Assembly: GCA_946811185.2 (NCBI GenBank)
Contig: OX328106.1
Coordinates: forward strand, 27,588,426 to 27,652,425
Direction: 5' to 3'
DNA from: Hippopus hippopus
Taxonomy: Eukaryota > Mollusca > Bivalvia > Cardiida > Cardiidae
Length of the DNA: 64,000 bases
Shown one piece after another: positions 46,650 through 58,355 of this stretch. Under the pieces are notes generated by a model that had not been told where the DNA came from, ran no database searches, and saw only the letters and a program-made list of their open reading frames with translations. The position numbers and the translations under genes were made by a program. Every line of letters starts with the position of its first letter. Position 1 is the first letter of the stretch.

Positions 46650-49600
46650 AACTAACGTCGCCTGAGTAACAACGTCCTTTGAGCAGATGCTTCTTTTATA
46701 TATTGGGAAAGTTTGTAGATTGTGCTCTTGTCCGTTTTAGATAATGAATTTATGAATTTAAAGGCACTTGGACGTTTTGTATAAAGGTCGTTTACATATT
46801 TCTTTCAAATTTCGTTAAAGCAAGGACAAATTAAACTGAAATGATATTCATCCTCAATATGAGAGGAGTTGCAGCACAGACAATATCTTTCTTCGCGTCT
46901 TATTCTATTTCTTGAAAAACGACCTGATTGTATTCTCAAATCACGTGCAGACATCCGAAGTCTTGATAAATGATATCTCAATGATTTGGGAAGGCAATTC
47001 AAGTAGTCTTCGCAACAAAAACTTGTTTTAACATGACTATAGAACTTAAGTGGTGCTGAAGACTCGATACCATTAAACCAATTCTGTATAAAAATATATT
47101 TTACAGTTTGTACGAACTGTGACAGAAACAATTTTGGATAAATACAATTTGGATCATTCCATACATAGTTAAAAGCGTAATCACATAAAAGCGTTTTGAT
47201 ATTTGACACCCAAGTAACTAAACCCTTTTCCGCATCAATACGGCTACTGCGGTATACATATTGTACAATAATGTTTTCAGAATTAATCACTTTAAACCAA
47301 TATTTGACAATACTGATATATCTCAATACATATACGGGATATCTACCCAAGTCTCCGTACACTGCCAATGAACTCGTAAAATTTCTTACATTTAAAAGTC
47401 TCCTACAAAAGTTTGAATGAATTCCTTTCAGCTCTTTATTTTTGGTAAATCCCCAAATTTCGTTGGCGTATGACAGAACTGAACCGACAAATGCATCAAA
47501 GAGTTGCATTAAAGAACTCGGTTTAAAGTTAAACTTTTTATATTTATATAATAAAAAGTTAAGTGCCTTTTTGGCTTTACCGCTAACCTATTTAAGATGA
47601 ATGGAGAATTTACCAGTAAAATTTAAAACAACTCCAAGGTAATTAAAATCATTTACGGCTTCTATTTTCTCGTTATTGTATGTCCAAGATTCGCATGGTT
47701 TTAATGTGCCACGTCTGCGGAATACTACTATTTTAGTTTTTAATGTGTTTACCTGAAGACCCCAGTGCGAAAAATAATCATACAAACAATCAAGTTTGTT
47801 TTGTAACTCTTGAGGTGTTTTGCCGAATATAACCAAATCATCGGCAAATAGCAAAATAACCAAACATAAATCTTCAATGTTAATGCCAGTGTCAGTAGAC
47901 GGTTGTAAGGACAACTCAATATCTTCTAGAAACAGCGACACCAAGATTGGAGAGATTATCTCCCCTTGACGAAGTCCAACCGCATATTCAAATAAATCGG
48001 AATATTTGCCGCCACTCCAAACACATGATTTGACTTTGTCGTACATACTGCGAAAAATATGTAGTATTTTACCTCTAATGTTATATTTGTGCATCTTAAA
48101 TCATAAGCCATTTCGGTAGATTGTATCAAAACATTTGTTAAGAACGATAAAAGCGCAGTAAAGTCTTTTATTTTCATTTAAGATTTTTTGCACTACAATT
48201 GTTAAAACAAAAAGCGCATCTACCGTAGACTGTCCTTTCCTAAACCCAAATTGAGCATCTGAAATAGTATGGTTTTCGTTACAAAAAGACGAACTACTTT
48301 TATTCAAAATAGAAGTAAAAAGTTTCGCTAAAAAGCTCAATAATGTAATACCACGATAATTATTTACGTCTTGAACATTTCCTTTTTTGTATAAAGGGAC
48401 AATACTTCCCTCTGCCTATTTATCTGGAAAAATACCCGAGTCTAAAATATGGTTAAACATATCACATAAATGTGAAGAGAGAATATCACCAGTTTCTATC
48501 AAATACTCATTAAGTATCTGATCACAGCCGCAAGCCTTCCCAAGCTTAAGCAATCTGCACGCCTCAGTAATTTCCTGCACCGTGATTGATCTACTCAAAC
48601 AATCGTCTGCAAGTGAACAATCTTGACTGAAACTGCTATTACAAAAAAACTCCGATTCTTCGTTTTGAAATTTAAAAACACCATTGCTAATATCTGCAAA
48701 ATATCTCGCAAATTCATGTATCTGAATGTTATTATTAGAAAAATCATGTTTTTTTAAAATACCTCCAAAAATCCTCCGGTATAGAAGATTTTAAATTTTC
48801 TATTTCAATCACCTTCTGTTTTCTATAAGCACTTCGTTTTGATCTGCATAATTTTTTATACTTGGTTTTTGACTTTTAAAAAGTTTTCACTGTTATCAGT
48901 TGACATATTATGATGATAATGATTTCTAGCCGAAATGAACGCTCTTTTGGCCGCAGCGCATTGTGCGTCAAACCATTCCGCGTCGTGTCAAATGACTTCA
49001 TTAGTAAAACGTGTCCCTATGTACTGTTTTTGACATTTACTAAATCAAGGTAAAGCAACTTCTGTCAAAGTATCCGAAAGCTTGTTAACCATATCATTGA
49101 TAGAACTACAACGGTTTACATTACTGGTTATAGAATTAAATTTAGGTAACAGTGCGATTAACCTATTTCTGAACGTAGTCTTTTGGCCTGGATTCCAAGA
49201 AAATTTAACGTCTTTATTTTGTTCACATTCAAGGACGTTTGAACTTTTACAACACAACGAGAAAGAACTGGATGCATGGTCACTAAATTCAGTAAATGGG
49301 TTAACCTGAAAGTCAGTAATAAGTGAAAAGTCGGCCTCACGTGCCAACAGCATGTCAGTCAATGAGGCACCCCAGGTACTTGCGTATGTAAATGTACTGT
49401 TATTTCCATCGGAAAACAAACGCCAATTCACAATGTACAAGTTTGTTGATCTACATATGTCGAGCAAAGGACGACCAAAGTGATTACAAACTGAGTCCAT
49501 CGACGCCCTAGAGGCAACGTCAGGAACATACTCTTCATCATCTAAAAAGCTATTGTTCATATCAAAATCTATATAATCGTTCTGTTTACCTACTCTACTG

Positions 49601-50310
49601 TTCCAGTCACCAACCAAGTAAATATATCCCATGTTTTCAAAGTCGTAAAAGTCAAACAATAATAGTTCAAAGAGATTTACATTTATCACGTTATATGCTG
49701 GTGAATCTTCGCACCATATATACATGCCACATATGTAAACATCCTTCTCAAAATTGAAGAACTTCTTACCTAGTTTCACCCACAAAATGGAATCATAATG
49801 TGACTTTACAATTTCTATACCATCGGCTAAATGGTTTTTGTAATAAAGAAGTAAGCCTCCGCTGTGTAAAACTTTCTGTATGTGTATCACTGATTTATAC
49901 CGTAATAGATTTATTACCTATTTTTCTTGTCGATGACGAAAAACTTTGTATAGTTTAAGTCAAAATAAAATATTTTGTATTCTGTATTTTGTGTCGTTTT
50001 GCACATTTGTGTTGGAATTTACGATACAAATTGTGACAAAAGTAGCCATTTAATTCAACACTGCTAAATTCTGAGGTCGATGACTCTTGCATGAAAACAA
50101 TGTCATACTCTGATAAAAAAGCGCTGTAATTCAATGGAAGATTTTTTATTCTCAGTTAGACCATTTATGTTCCAGGAAAGAATTTTCAAGTCATCCTCGC
50201 CATTTTCCTATGGTTTCAATGTGACTGGTTTACCGTCGATGTACAGCTTGTCATACGATAGCCATGCCTTTTTACCCTCGCGTCAAAGTTTGCTGCCTGC
50301 AACTGGGGTT
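46650..50310 (-). mobile_element. Non-LTR retrotransposon (LINE), decayed
   Basis: Read leftward. An endonuclease N-terminus is at 50210-50150 (ILSWNINGL). The apurinic-type endonuclease continues in 49890-49045 with GDWNSRVG, SLTDMLL and FSDHASS. Reverse transcriptase is spread over 48598-47588, with KACGCDQI, NYRGITLLSF, QFGFRKGQST and the catalytic FADD near 47840. The C-terminal part (47509-46805) has LRIQSGRFSRNRI and a CLCC-x-H-x-C zinc knuckle. Stops and frameshifts break it: a stop after FPDK near 48416, a break near 48095, and a TGA after CFNEI at 46805. Reading on past that stop reaches the natural end near 46652. It cannot be active. The clade is not assigned. Confidence 0.88.
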
Positions 50311-50380
50311 CAGCTTACGACCGCATATTTTTTGCAGTCTGATGTTGATTTACATTGTCTGCAAATTCGGAACGAGATTT
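50311..50380 (+). repeat. P2 foldback fragment at the LINE 5' end
   Basis: gaccgcatattttttgcagt and tctgatgttgatttacattg are P2-like and mark the limit of the recognisable LINE. Confidence 0.5.
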
Positions 50381-51109
50381 GCCCAGCAACTTAATATCAA
50401 CATTTTTTTTTTCATCAAAACTTCAAAACACAGTTTGTTCTTTTTTATCTTTTGAAACAATATTGAACTATACGACTTCTTGTAAAATACAGACTATCTA
50501 TATGAACCATGGCAAAACATACAGTGAGTGGCCACAATTATTTAATCAAAGTCCGGATCCCCACTGACTTACATGCATTTTCAACGGTTATCAAATTTAT
50601 GTAAAAAAGAAGCAAAGTTAATTTGATATTGAAATATATGTTTTTCGGACTGTATACAAGTAATGTGACATATATGCAACTGGTTATTAGAAAGTGATGA
50701 GTATTTTCGAAAAAACGTTTTCAATATTGACCTTAAGGGTGACGTCGCCAAAATTTATCTGAAAAATAACACCACTTGGTGTTAGACAGCTACCAGTTTG
50801 ATGTCAGCGATGAACATTAATAGCATACAATGTATTAATGTAAATAGCTCCAGAAACCTTGCTTTTAACCAGTATAGTTTTCCCTCTGATCGCATGATCA
50901 TAAACAACGTAACTAATTTTCTTGCACACTGAAAACTACAATTAAGTCAATGGGAATTTTAAAGAAGATGAAATATTCATGAGCACTAACTGTATAGCAG
51001 TAAAACATTGTGGCAAAAAGAGAAATTACCTGTCACCACTCATTCCCATTTTACTTTAAAAAAGTGGATCCGTGATCATTCAATTAAGATTATTTAATCA
51101 ATAGATCAA

Positions 51110-51190
51110 AACAGGGACATTCGATGGGACATAGATAAGGATCAGACTGGAGTGAATGTGCAGTCTTATCTTACACTTATATCATCCGCT
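51110..51190 (+). repeat. P2 foldback
   Basis: aggatcagactggagtgaat / gtgcagtcttatctta, imperfect dyad. Confidence 0.6.
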
Positions 51191-51314
51191 TGTTTTGTCG
51201 CCCCGACAAGGCACAAAATTCTTCATATTTTTCGGTTGCCAACGACTGGACTTTGGCATATTCCGCTGTACACAACACATTATCATACTCATAACAATAC
51301 CCAGCCACCCCACC

Positions 51315-51585
51315 CGCCCGGGTGGCTCAGTGGTTAGTGTATCGGACTCGTGACCTGGTGGTTGTGAGCTCGATACCCGGTTGAGGCAACCTTTCTTTCC
51401 GGCGATTTTTCGCCACTCACCTCAGATGTATGTGAGAAAGTAGTCAGTGACTTGAAAAAGAATGTTGTGTCAGCAATGGCTAGTGTGAGATAGCCAGGAA
51501 ACACATGCGTAGGTGTACTGACCGGCGTGATATGACCTAAGCTGTTAAAACGGCGTTAAAGCTCAATCATTTCAATTAATTAACA
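51315..51585 (+). mobile_element. tRNA-headed SINE, well preserved
   Basis: cgggtggctcagtggttagt (A box) and gagctcgatacccgg (B box) are followed by a body with gaaagtagtcagtgacttga and the end aacggcgttaaagctcaatc. It lacks pairing acceptor arms, so it is not a tRNA gene. Confidence 0.75.
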
Positions 51586-51744
51586 TAACAAGATCCATAC
51601 TTTACAGTGCAAGTGTCATAAAGTGGCTCAAGATGCTTTTACGAAGTGTCTGACGTTTTTAACGGTCAGGGAAAATCGGAAAAATTCTTATTTCTCTATA
51701 CCCATCTTCGCATAATATGGGGGCCATTGTATCTATCCTAAAGT

Positions 51745-51850
51745 AAATAAGCTGCTGGAAACATTGTGGAGAAAATTCTGGTAACCAGCATTTTCTCCTT
51801 TTTCCACTATGTTTCCATCCTATTCAAAACAAACGCTATTATTTAAGCCG
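51745..51850 (+). repeat. P1 foldback, partial
   Basis: gaaacattgtggagaaaatt / ttttctcctttttccactat around ctggtaaccagca; part of one arm is deleted. Confidence 0.65.
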
Positions 51851-51859
51851 CGGTTGATT

Positions 51860-52700
51860 TAGAGATGCAAGTACAAAATGGACAAATCAAATATTATATT
51901 GTCAAGTAATCGGTATGACTATTCGTCTTATTCTTTTTACACGGCGTATGAATATTCTAAAGAATAGAAAAAAAATATATCAAAAATCAATTTCAGAGAA
52001 AAGAAGATGATTTTTAGAAAAAGAATCTGTATAAACCATCACTATTTTGTTTAATCTTGCATGTGGTTTTCAAGTGCACACAGCATTGCACAGATTACTG
52101 ACGAAATAAACAAATTTAAATGTTTGGAGGAAAAAAATGAAAAGAAAAACCTTTAAATGCCATTTAGCATTGTATTGATAACTGACAAAATAAATGAATG
52201 GAAAGTTTACGCTGAATTGCAGTAAAAAAAAAAAAACTTCTAAAAAAGGCTCACAAATTGGGATATAATGGAAAGGTTTTTTTTTATTAATGCAAAAACA
52301 ACGGTGAAAAATTAAAGTGGTGAAAGGAAAAATATGAACAGCTTAAATTGATGACAGAAAAAAGAGGAGATAGAGAAAAAACTAACTGAAAAAAAAAACC
52401 CTCACCGTTTTGTATATTACGCAAGGTCGTTTTCAGATGTAATCAGCTTAGGGTTCAACAATGGGCTACAATGTATGGATATTCGGCTTCCTTTTTTTAT
52501 ATCCCAATTAATTCTATTGCTCCTTTGTTGATTATGACAAAGCATGATGAAGCATGCTTAATAGAGCGAAGAATATAAACTGAAAAAGATACATCTTTGA
52601 ATTTTACGATACTTAGTATATCTTCAAGTCGATTTATCTTCAGTGATAGACAGGCGTCATTCATCTTTTTTACAATTTTCTCTTTTCGACGCCTAAAGCG
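51860..52700. other. Unassigned AT-rich stretch
   Basis: Several A and T runs; no gene or recognised repeat until a P2 trace near 52725. Confidence 0.35.
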
Positions 52701-52714
52701 GAAACAAGGGCTTC

Positions 52715-52800
52715 TGCGAACTGCATAGATTCAGACCAGACTGCACCGAACGTGTATTCTGATCTTGGATCAATACCACCCGCTCGCCTAGTTATCAGAA
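52715..52800 (+). repeat. P2 foldback
   Basis: agattcagaccagactgca / gtgtattctgatcttggatc, imperfect, then accacccgctcgcc. Confidence 0.6.
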
Positions 52801-52867
52801 TTGTGTGATGAAAAAGTTGCGCAACATTAAAAATTGGTTCAAATAACTATGGGAATGTAAAGCAAAA

Positions 52868-53093
52868 CTTTAAGCCTTTACAATACGACCTTGTGTGTTA
52901 ACGACGCTGAAGAATCTATTATTTTTTTAAGAACATTGTTGGAAAAGGAGAAAATGCTAGTAATATGAGTTTTCTCTTTTTCCCACAAAGTTTTCCAGTC
53001 ATCTAAAGTCAATAACCATTACCTAAGCTGGATTTAATTTTTGACTGACAATCCTTTTAAAATGGACTGATTTTAAATTTTGTCGTCTGGAAA
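52868..53093 (+). repeat. P1 foldback, right end cut
   Basis: ttaagcctttacaatacgac L end, core acattgttggaaaaggag / tttctctttttcccacaa, R flank to ttttgtcgtctgg, where the pogo relic begins. Confidence 0.7.
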
Positions 53094-54840
53094 AGGCATT
53101 GGATCATGCATATCATGCTGTGAAAGAGCTAGGGATGAGTGTGAATGGTGCTGCAAAGCGATATTGGGTGCCAGTCAACACCCTGAGAGACATGGTAACA
53201 GGGAAAGTTTCTCTCGATGTAACATCTGCTGGGCATTCTCCCCTGTTTGATGTTTAGGAAGAGGCAAAAATGTTTGCGCACATAAAATTAATGGCCAGAT
53301 TGGGTTATGGTTGGTCGAGCTAGCGTCTAAATTTGTAGTTGGTTAAGGAAGGCACCAAAAACATAGAAAACGACTCACTATGCCTTGGTATTATAAGTTT
53401 ATGAAGCGCTAGCCCGAGTTGCATTCAGTGACATATGCAAGTTCAACAGAGCTGCGAGCAAAATCTGCATTTAAAGCGTGCACTGGCAGTTATTACGCTG
53501 AACTAGACCATATACTGACATTGTACAATTTAAAAGAAAAGCCCCATTGTGTATATAATGTTGCTAAAAAGGCGTTAATAGTTGGTCCTGGGAGAATTCC
53601 AAATACTGTAACTGAAAAAAAAAAAATGATAGATCAGATTGTGACTCCCGAAAGACGGCAAAATGTTACATTTATAGGTTGCGACAATGTGGCTGGAATG
53701 TCCATTCCCCCGTTCATAATTTTTCCATGAAAACGCATGATACCAGAGCTGTTAAAAGGTGCAACAGCATGTTGTAATGGTCGTGTAAACACATCGAGCA
53801 AAGGTTAATCAAACTCTGATATATTTTCCCTATACGTAAAGTCACACTTTCTTAAGTATGTTCAAGGTAGAGACCCTGATCAGTATATCATTCTTATTTA
53901 TGATTGCCATCGTAGTCATATTTCTTTAGGTTTAATAAAATTGGCAAGACTTAACAAAATTATACTATTTGTCCTCCCGCCGAACACTTTCCACATTCTA
54001 CAACCACTAGATGTTGGATGCTTCAGTCCATCTGAAGTGCTTTATCAGTCTGAGATTAAAAAAAAAAAAAAAAAAAAATCACAAGGCAAACATGCGGTTA
54101 TTCCGTTACACGGTATGATACATGACATGCAGCCTGATCTGTAAGGCCTACGACAAAGCACTTCAAGCGGACAACCTCAGAGCAGCTTCTCGGAAGAATG
54201 GAATCCACCCCTTCACCAGAAATTCAGTTTCCGAAGAGCTGCACATGCCAGGCTTGGTGTACAAAGGTAAGATGGATATAACGAATGAAAATAGTCCTAA
54301 AAAAATTGAAGACAATTAAGACAAAAATAGAGAGAGAAATCGAGGTATACACAACACAAAGTAAAATCGAACTCATTTTTTTTTTTTTTTTTAAGAAAAA
54401 GGGTGGGGATATATTGGAAGCTATCTCAGGTGCCAAGAAGCCACGCAGAAATATAAGTGTTGTGGTTTCAGGTAAGACCATCACAGATGATGACATATTG
54501 GAGAAAGTAAGGAATTATGAAGATAGTGTTAATCTCAAGACAAGTAAAAAAAAGCAACTAAAAGATAAATCAACACCACTTCATTAGGATACCCCCCAAA
54601 AGCTAGCACCTCAGGTTTAAACAAACTATTTTCAGAAGATTTCTCTGAGTCTGAAGATGAGAGTGAAAACTGCCGTATATGCAATAAATTTGAGCCTGAA
54701 AATATAAAAACACTTCTCCATATAATATTTGTCAATTGAGCACAATGTGTCAAATGTTTCCACCGGATGCATTTGACATTTTGTGTCCCTCAAAATGTTG
54801 TGAGGATGGGTGCAACCATTACCAGTCCCCACTGTTGAAT
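53094..54840 (+). pseudogene. Pogo/Tigger-type DDE transposase relic
   Basis: N-terminal psq-type helix-turn-helix (MSVNGAAKRYWVP, TLRDMVTGKV) at 53095-53260, then a stop and frameshifts. The DDE domain continues at 53419-54144 in pieces: VYNVAKKALIVG, GCDNVAGMSIPPFIIF, IYDCHRSHISL and HILQPLDVGCF. The first catalytic Asp-Glu (family VYNVDE) reads AK here, so the copy is catalytically dead as well as broken. The C-terminal part (54150-54840) carries NGIHPFTRN and a Cys-rich end (CRICNKF ... CVKCFHRMH). No flanking inverted repeats found. Confidence 0.8.
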
Positions 54841-54929
54841 TATTTTGTTTAACATCATTTATACGATGTATGTCTAAATACACACCTTGACGTTTGTACT
54901 ACATAGTATTTAATTCACAAATAGTCAAG

Positions 54930-55180
54930 AGTTTTATGCTAGGCGTAGGACAGAGGAATGTGTTTGAAAGAAAACTGACGGAAGGACATCCGGACGGACA
55001 AGTCCAAAACAATATACCCCCGTTCTGCACACTGTCGAACCGAATTGGACCAGGCACCCAAGGGATGTAGTTAGGACAAAATTAAATAGTAGTCGAACTT
55101 TAAACCCCACCGTGACCCTGACCTTCTGGTATGGTGCCTGAAACATATACTCGAAAAGCAAGTTAATTGAGTTTAACGTG
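54930..55180 (-). repeat. HINE-like fragment with (CCGT)-type tract
   Basis: On the minus strand, accttcttt-type and tgtccgtccggatgtccttc sequence with aggtcagggtcacggtggg, typical of the interior of these repeats. A related stretch lies at 55715-56000 (atatggttcctgaaactta versus gtatggtgcctgaaacata). Confidence 0.45.
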
Positions 55181-55401
55181 TGTCTGAAATATTTTTGAAA
55201 TCAGAACAGTTTAGCAGTAGTCACAGTAGTATAAAAAAGTCTGTGTCCTTAGTATTAGTGCCTGGTGTCTAAAACTGTCATTCTACATGTCGAATCGTCA
55301 AGATGGTCACATCTGCTAAAAAGTTTTAATGTAGGGCACCAGGCATAAAAGATATATACACGGGATATCTTTTTACCCCTACTGTAAGCTTGAACTTGAA
55401 G

Positions 55402-55604
55402 CCTGGGTTCGTATTTACCGACCATTCTTAAGAACGTTCTTTGTCTTATTCTGCAAGATTTTCCGAAGTCGAAAGTAACACAGCTTTTGTTTGTCTGACC
55501 CATTTGGTTTAGCCAATCAGAAGTTGTGTTACTTTCAATGTAGACGATTCTAGAGAGTAAGATAAAGAATGTTCTTAAGAATGGTTGGTGAATAAGGACC
55601 CTGG
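55402..55604. repeat. 203-bp foldback with ~46-bp TIRs
   Basis: The left end cctgggttcgtatttaccga ccattcttaagaacg and the right end cgttctt-equivalent cttaagaatggttggtgaat aaggaccctgg are inverted copies with a few mismatches. A second inner dyad is gaaagtaacacag / ttgtgttactttc. Non-autonomous; superfamily unknown. Confidence 0.85.
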
Positions 55605-56035
55605 TTTTTGAAACCTCTGCTCTGTACACTGTCTTATCAAGGTAGACACCAATGCGTGAAATATGTTTTAGAATTGAGTCCGGCAATGAAGAGGTATGAA
55701 TAGCACAAAGTTAAAGAGCAGCTGATCTTGACCTTGGAATATGGTTCCTGAAACTTACCCTTTGACCATCAGCTAAACGTTAAGGTTAACGTTATATGTG
55801 CGAAACATATTTAAGATCGGACAAGCGTTAAGCAGCGGATGCAGTTTTCAGAAGGAAAATCGGACGGTAGGACTTTGGTCGGACGATGCCCAATAATGCC
55901 AAAACAATATCCATCCGCTTTTCGGCGATGGATGAATAAGGTTTCGAACTTTTGTATGACTTCAGTTGGATTTAAAATTGAAGACCTCCCATACTGGAGA
56001 CGGAGACTATAACCACTGACCATGGTGACATACAT

Positions 56036-56289
56036 TTGAGCTAGCCACGCTTTGTGAAAACCGGTTTAATATATATGCCAAAAGTATCAATCGAGGTCAG
56101 CCTTCGCAGTCCGCGCAGGCTAACCTTGGTCGAAACTCTTTGATATTGGTCAGTTTATTTTTGCATGTCAAAGGACCAGTTTACCTCATGATTCAGCTGG
56201 TTGTTAGACATCATATTTTTTGTGATATCTTCCTCGTTACAGTGGATCACAGAGATACATTAGACCTCCTTTTTCGAGAGCGCTGCTCA
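56036..56289. repeat. P3 foldback
   Basis: gagctagccacgctttgtga ... gagagcgctgctc. Central gaggtcagccttcgcag / gcgcaggctaaccttgg. Confidence 0.75.
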
Positions 56290-56397
56290 TATGTAAATGT
56301 TATACCTTCTATTAAAAGAAAATGACGTTCATTCTTTAGGACATATGCAAGTTTTTTTCTGTAGACAGATTTTTTCATTTTGGATCAGATGATAATA

Positions 56398-56660
56398 ATT
56401 GGCCTGCAACACGCGAAAAGGGGTATTCGGATATTTGCGTAAAGTGTCGTCTCAGATCAGCCTGCGCAGTTCGCGCAGGCTAATCCGAGAAGGCACTTTA
56501 CGACTTCATTGGATTTCGTCCTACAGTAGTCTTGCGCAAAACAAAAAATAACCTAAAAACGGAAAGTGTCGTCTCGGATAAGCCTGCGCGGACTGCGTAG
56601 GCTGATCCTGGACGACGCTTTACGCAAATGTCCGAATGCCCCTTCTCGCATGTTGCACGC
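56398..56660. repeat. P4 foldback
   Basis: ggcctgcaacacgcgaaaag ... cccttctcgcatgttgcacg ends. Hairpins 56440-56503 and 56566-56625 each contain cagcctgcgcag / ctgcgcaggct-type arms, as at 43795. It ends where the TRIM begins. Confidence 0.85.
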
Positions 56661-56886
56661 TGTTACGGGAGACCTCTCCTTCATGCATGGCTTCGTCCCG
56701 ATTTAAATACAATACCTAACAGCTGCGTTGGAAGGATATCTTTTTAGCTCAGTGGTTAAGGTATTGGTCTTTTAAACCTCGAAAAACGAGGATCTTGTCC
56801 GCCATGGGTTCGTATCCCGCCAGATGCCGTTTGTACTGCCATGCATTTGTACATTTGTTTCTTTGTTACGGATTTTGTTCGTAAGA
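56661..56886 (+). repeat. TRIM 5' LTR
   Basis: Matches 57025-57250 end to end without indels. Contains tagctcagtgg (56745), hairpin cctcg-aaaaa-cgagg (56778-56792) and ggttcgtatcc (56807). Confidence 0.85.
56745..56817 (+). promoter_or_regulatory. tRNA-like Pol III internal promoter in the 5' LTR
   Basis: The A box TAGCTCAGTGG and B box GGTTCGTATCC are about 50 nt apart, as in a tRNA with a long variable arm; a 5-bp stem lies where that arm would be. The acceptor and D stems do not pair, so it is not a functional tRNA. The same motif is at 57109-57181 in the 3' LTR. Confidence 0.6.
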
Positions 56887-56904
56887 TGGGGGCTCGTCCG
56901 GGAT
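56887..56904 (+). promoter_or_regulatory. Primer-binding site, tRNA-Pro type
   Basis: TGGGGGCTCGTCCGGGAT is complementary to the 3' end of tRNA-Pro and equals the well-known 18-nt proline primer site of retroviral elements. It abuts the 5' LTR. Confidence 0.85.
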
Positions 56905-57013
56905 TGGCCATTGAGCCATTAATCCCATTTGTTGTCCAAAAACGGACATTTGTTGTCTAAGTAATAGACTTACTGCCTAATAAGGCTTTGAGTCATCAAT
57001 AAATGATGACTTT

Positions 57014-57024
57014 AAGAGGGGGTG
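57014..57024 (+). promoter_or_regulatory. Polypurine tract
   Basis: aagagggggtg directly precedes the 3' LTR, the expected position for priming plus-strand DNA. Confidence 0.7.
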
Positions 57025-57250
57025 TGTTACGGAAGACCACTCCTTCATGCATGGCCTCGTCCCGATTTAAATACAATACCTAACAGCTGCGTTGGGGAGA
57101 TATCTCTTTAGCTCACTGGTTAAGGTATTGGTCTTTTAAACCTCGAAAAACGAGGTTCTTGTCCGCCATGGGTTCGTATCCCGCCAGATGCGGTCTGTAC
57201 TGCCATGCATTTGTACATTTGTTTCTTTGTTACGGACTTTGTTCGTAAGA
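57025..57250 (+). repeat. TRIM 3' LTR
   Basis: Direct copy of 56661-56886, carrying the same A box (57109, one change), hairpin and B box (57171). Confidence 0.85.
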
Positions 57251-57346
57251 GAGGTACAGTGCATTTTTAAGTTATTGACAAAATAAACTACCTCCCTTTA
57301 TTATTATTGTCTATTTTGGCGTGATTTGGCATCATGTTCATTTATA

Positions 57347-58353
57347 CGAGGACTGTTCCATAAATTCGCAGAATTGTTGCCTAAAATCTTTGTTTTATAT
57401 TCAAATCACACCACACTTTCAGAGATCATACCCTAACATAATGTTAAGTAAATGACTAATTTTTTATTGTCTTCTTCCGTTGTATATCAAAGATTTTGGT
57501 TTCTTTAGCAACCAAGGTAGAGCGACTTGAAGCAAGTCAAAATTTTGACATTTTAATTTTTTTAGAAAATGTATAAAAATGTGAAAGCCGCATGCAATTT
57601 TGGCGCGAAAGCGACTGATGTTACCGACGTTATTCGACATCATTTCCGATGAATTTGAAAACATTCTGTCAGATAATTACATCTCAGCAGACTTTTGCAG
57701 TCATGACTTCGGGGGAAAAAAAAGACGTCAGCTGACGACGTTGAGTTACGTTCTGTCCTAAAACTTTATGTTGGCCATAATCTTTCTCTTGCTGGATTTA
57801 GAGGATGTGATATTGCACCATATTAATGCTTCCGCCCACCGCGGGCATGACACTGAGCTTTACATTGCATTGTTGGGATTTAAACTGCTCCCACATCCTC
57901 CCTATCGTCCTGACCTGGCACCCATGGATTTCCGTTTATTCCCACAATTGAAAAATGAAATGAGAGGTCAGCAGTTTGAATCATCAGATGTACTGCGAAA
58001 ACAAAGCCAGGGAATTCATTGCACTGTTCAGCAAAGATTGGTTTACTATAACTTTTCATCAGTGGATACACAGACATACAAAGTGCATCGCAACAGGAGG
58101 GCTACTATGGAGAGAAATCGTGTGCTTATTTTTGATGTTTAGGCGACGTGACGTAAACGTCGGCATGCTTCAAGTGTCACTTACTACTCTTCTTTAAAAT
58201 TAAATGTATTTTTATCTGTTTTATGTATCTCTTTGAAAATTTAAACATGCGTTAGGTATAGATAAACGTTTCCTTAGATGTATTTTGTTTTCAAATTCAA
58301 CGCTCCGTATTGGAGTTACAGGCAAATTTCGCTAATTTATGGAACAACCCTCG
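57347..58353 (+). mobile_element. Second mariner-like element, internally deleted
   Basis: The ends cgaggactgttccataaatt and the complement of aatttatggaacaaccctcg form ~26-bp imperfect TIRs between TA dinucleotides (57345, 58354). At 1007 bp it is short for mariner; the N-terminal coding part is missing. Confidence 0.85.
57768..58142 (+). pseudogene. Mariner transposase C-terminal remnant
   Basis: VILHHINASAHRG, HPPYRPDLAPMDFRLFP and VLRKQSQGIH match the second half of a DD34D transposase. The second catalytic Asp is Ile here (family HDNASAH); the third Asp follows 34 residues later (PMDF). About the first half of the protein is absent. Confidence 0.8.
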
Positions 58354-58355
58354 TA

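Larger units (their letters stand above)
56661..57250 (+). mobile_element. Miniature LTR element (TRIM) with tRNA-like motif in its LTRs
   Basis: Two 226-bp direct repeats surround only 138 bp. A primer-binding site follows the left repeat without a gap and a purine run precedes the right one, which defines an LTR retroelement without coding capacity. The LTR ends tgttacg ... cgtaaga are an imperfect inverted pair. The two LTRs differ at about a dozen positions, so it is not very recent. Each LTR carries Pol III A- and B-box-like sequence. No clear target duplication was seen. Confidence 0.82.

Noticed and set aside
51315..51390. A functional tRNA gene
   Set aside because: Only the promoter boxes are tRNA-like, and the sequence continues into a SINE body.
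56745..56817. A functional tRNA gene
   Set aside because: A and B boxes are present but acceptor and D stems do not pair, and the sequence is duplicated as part of an LTR.
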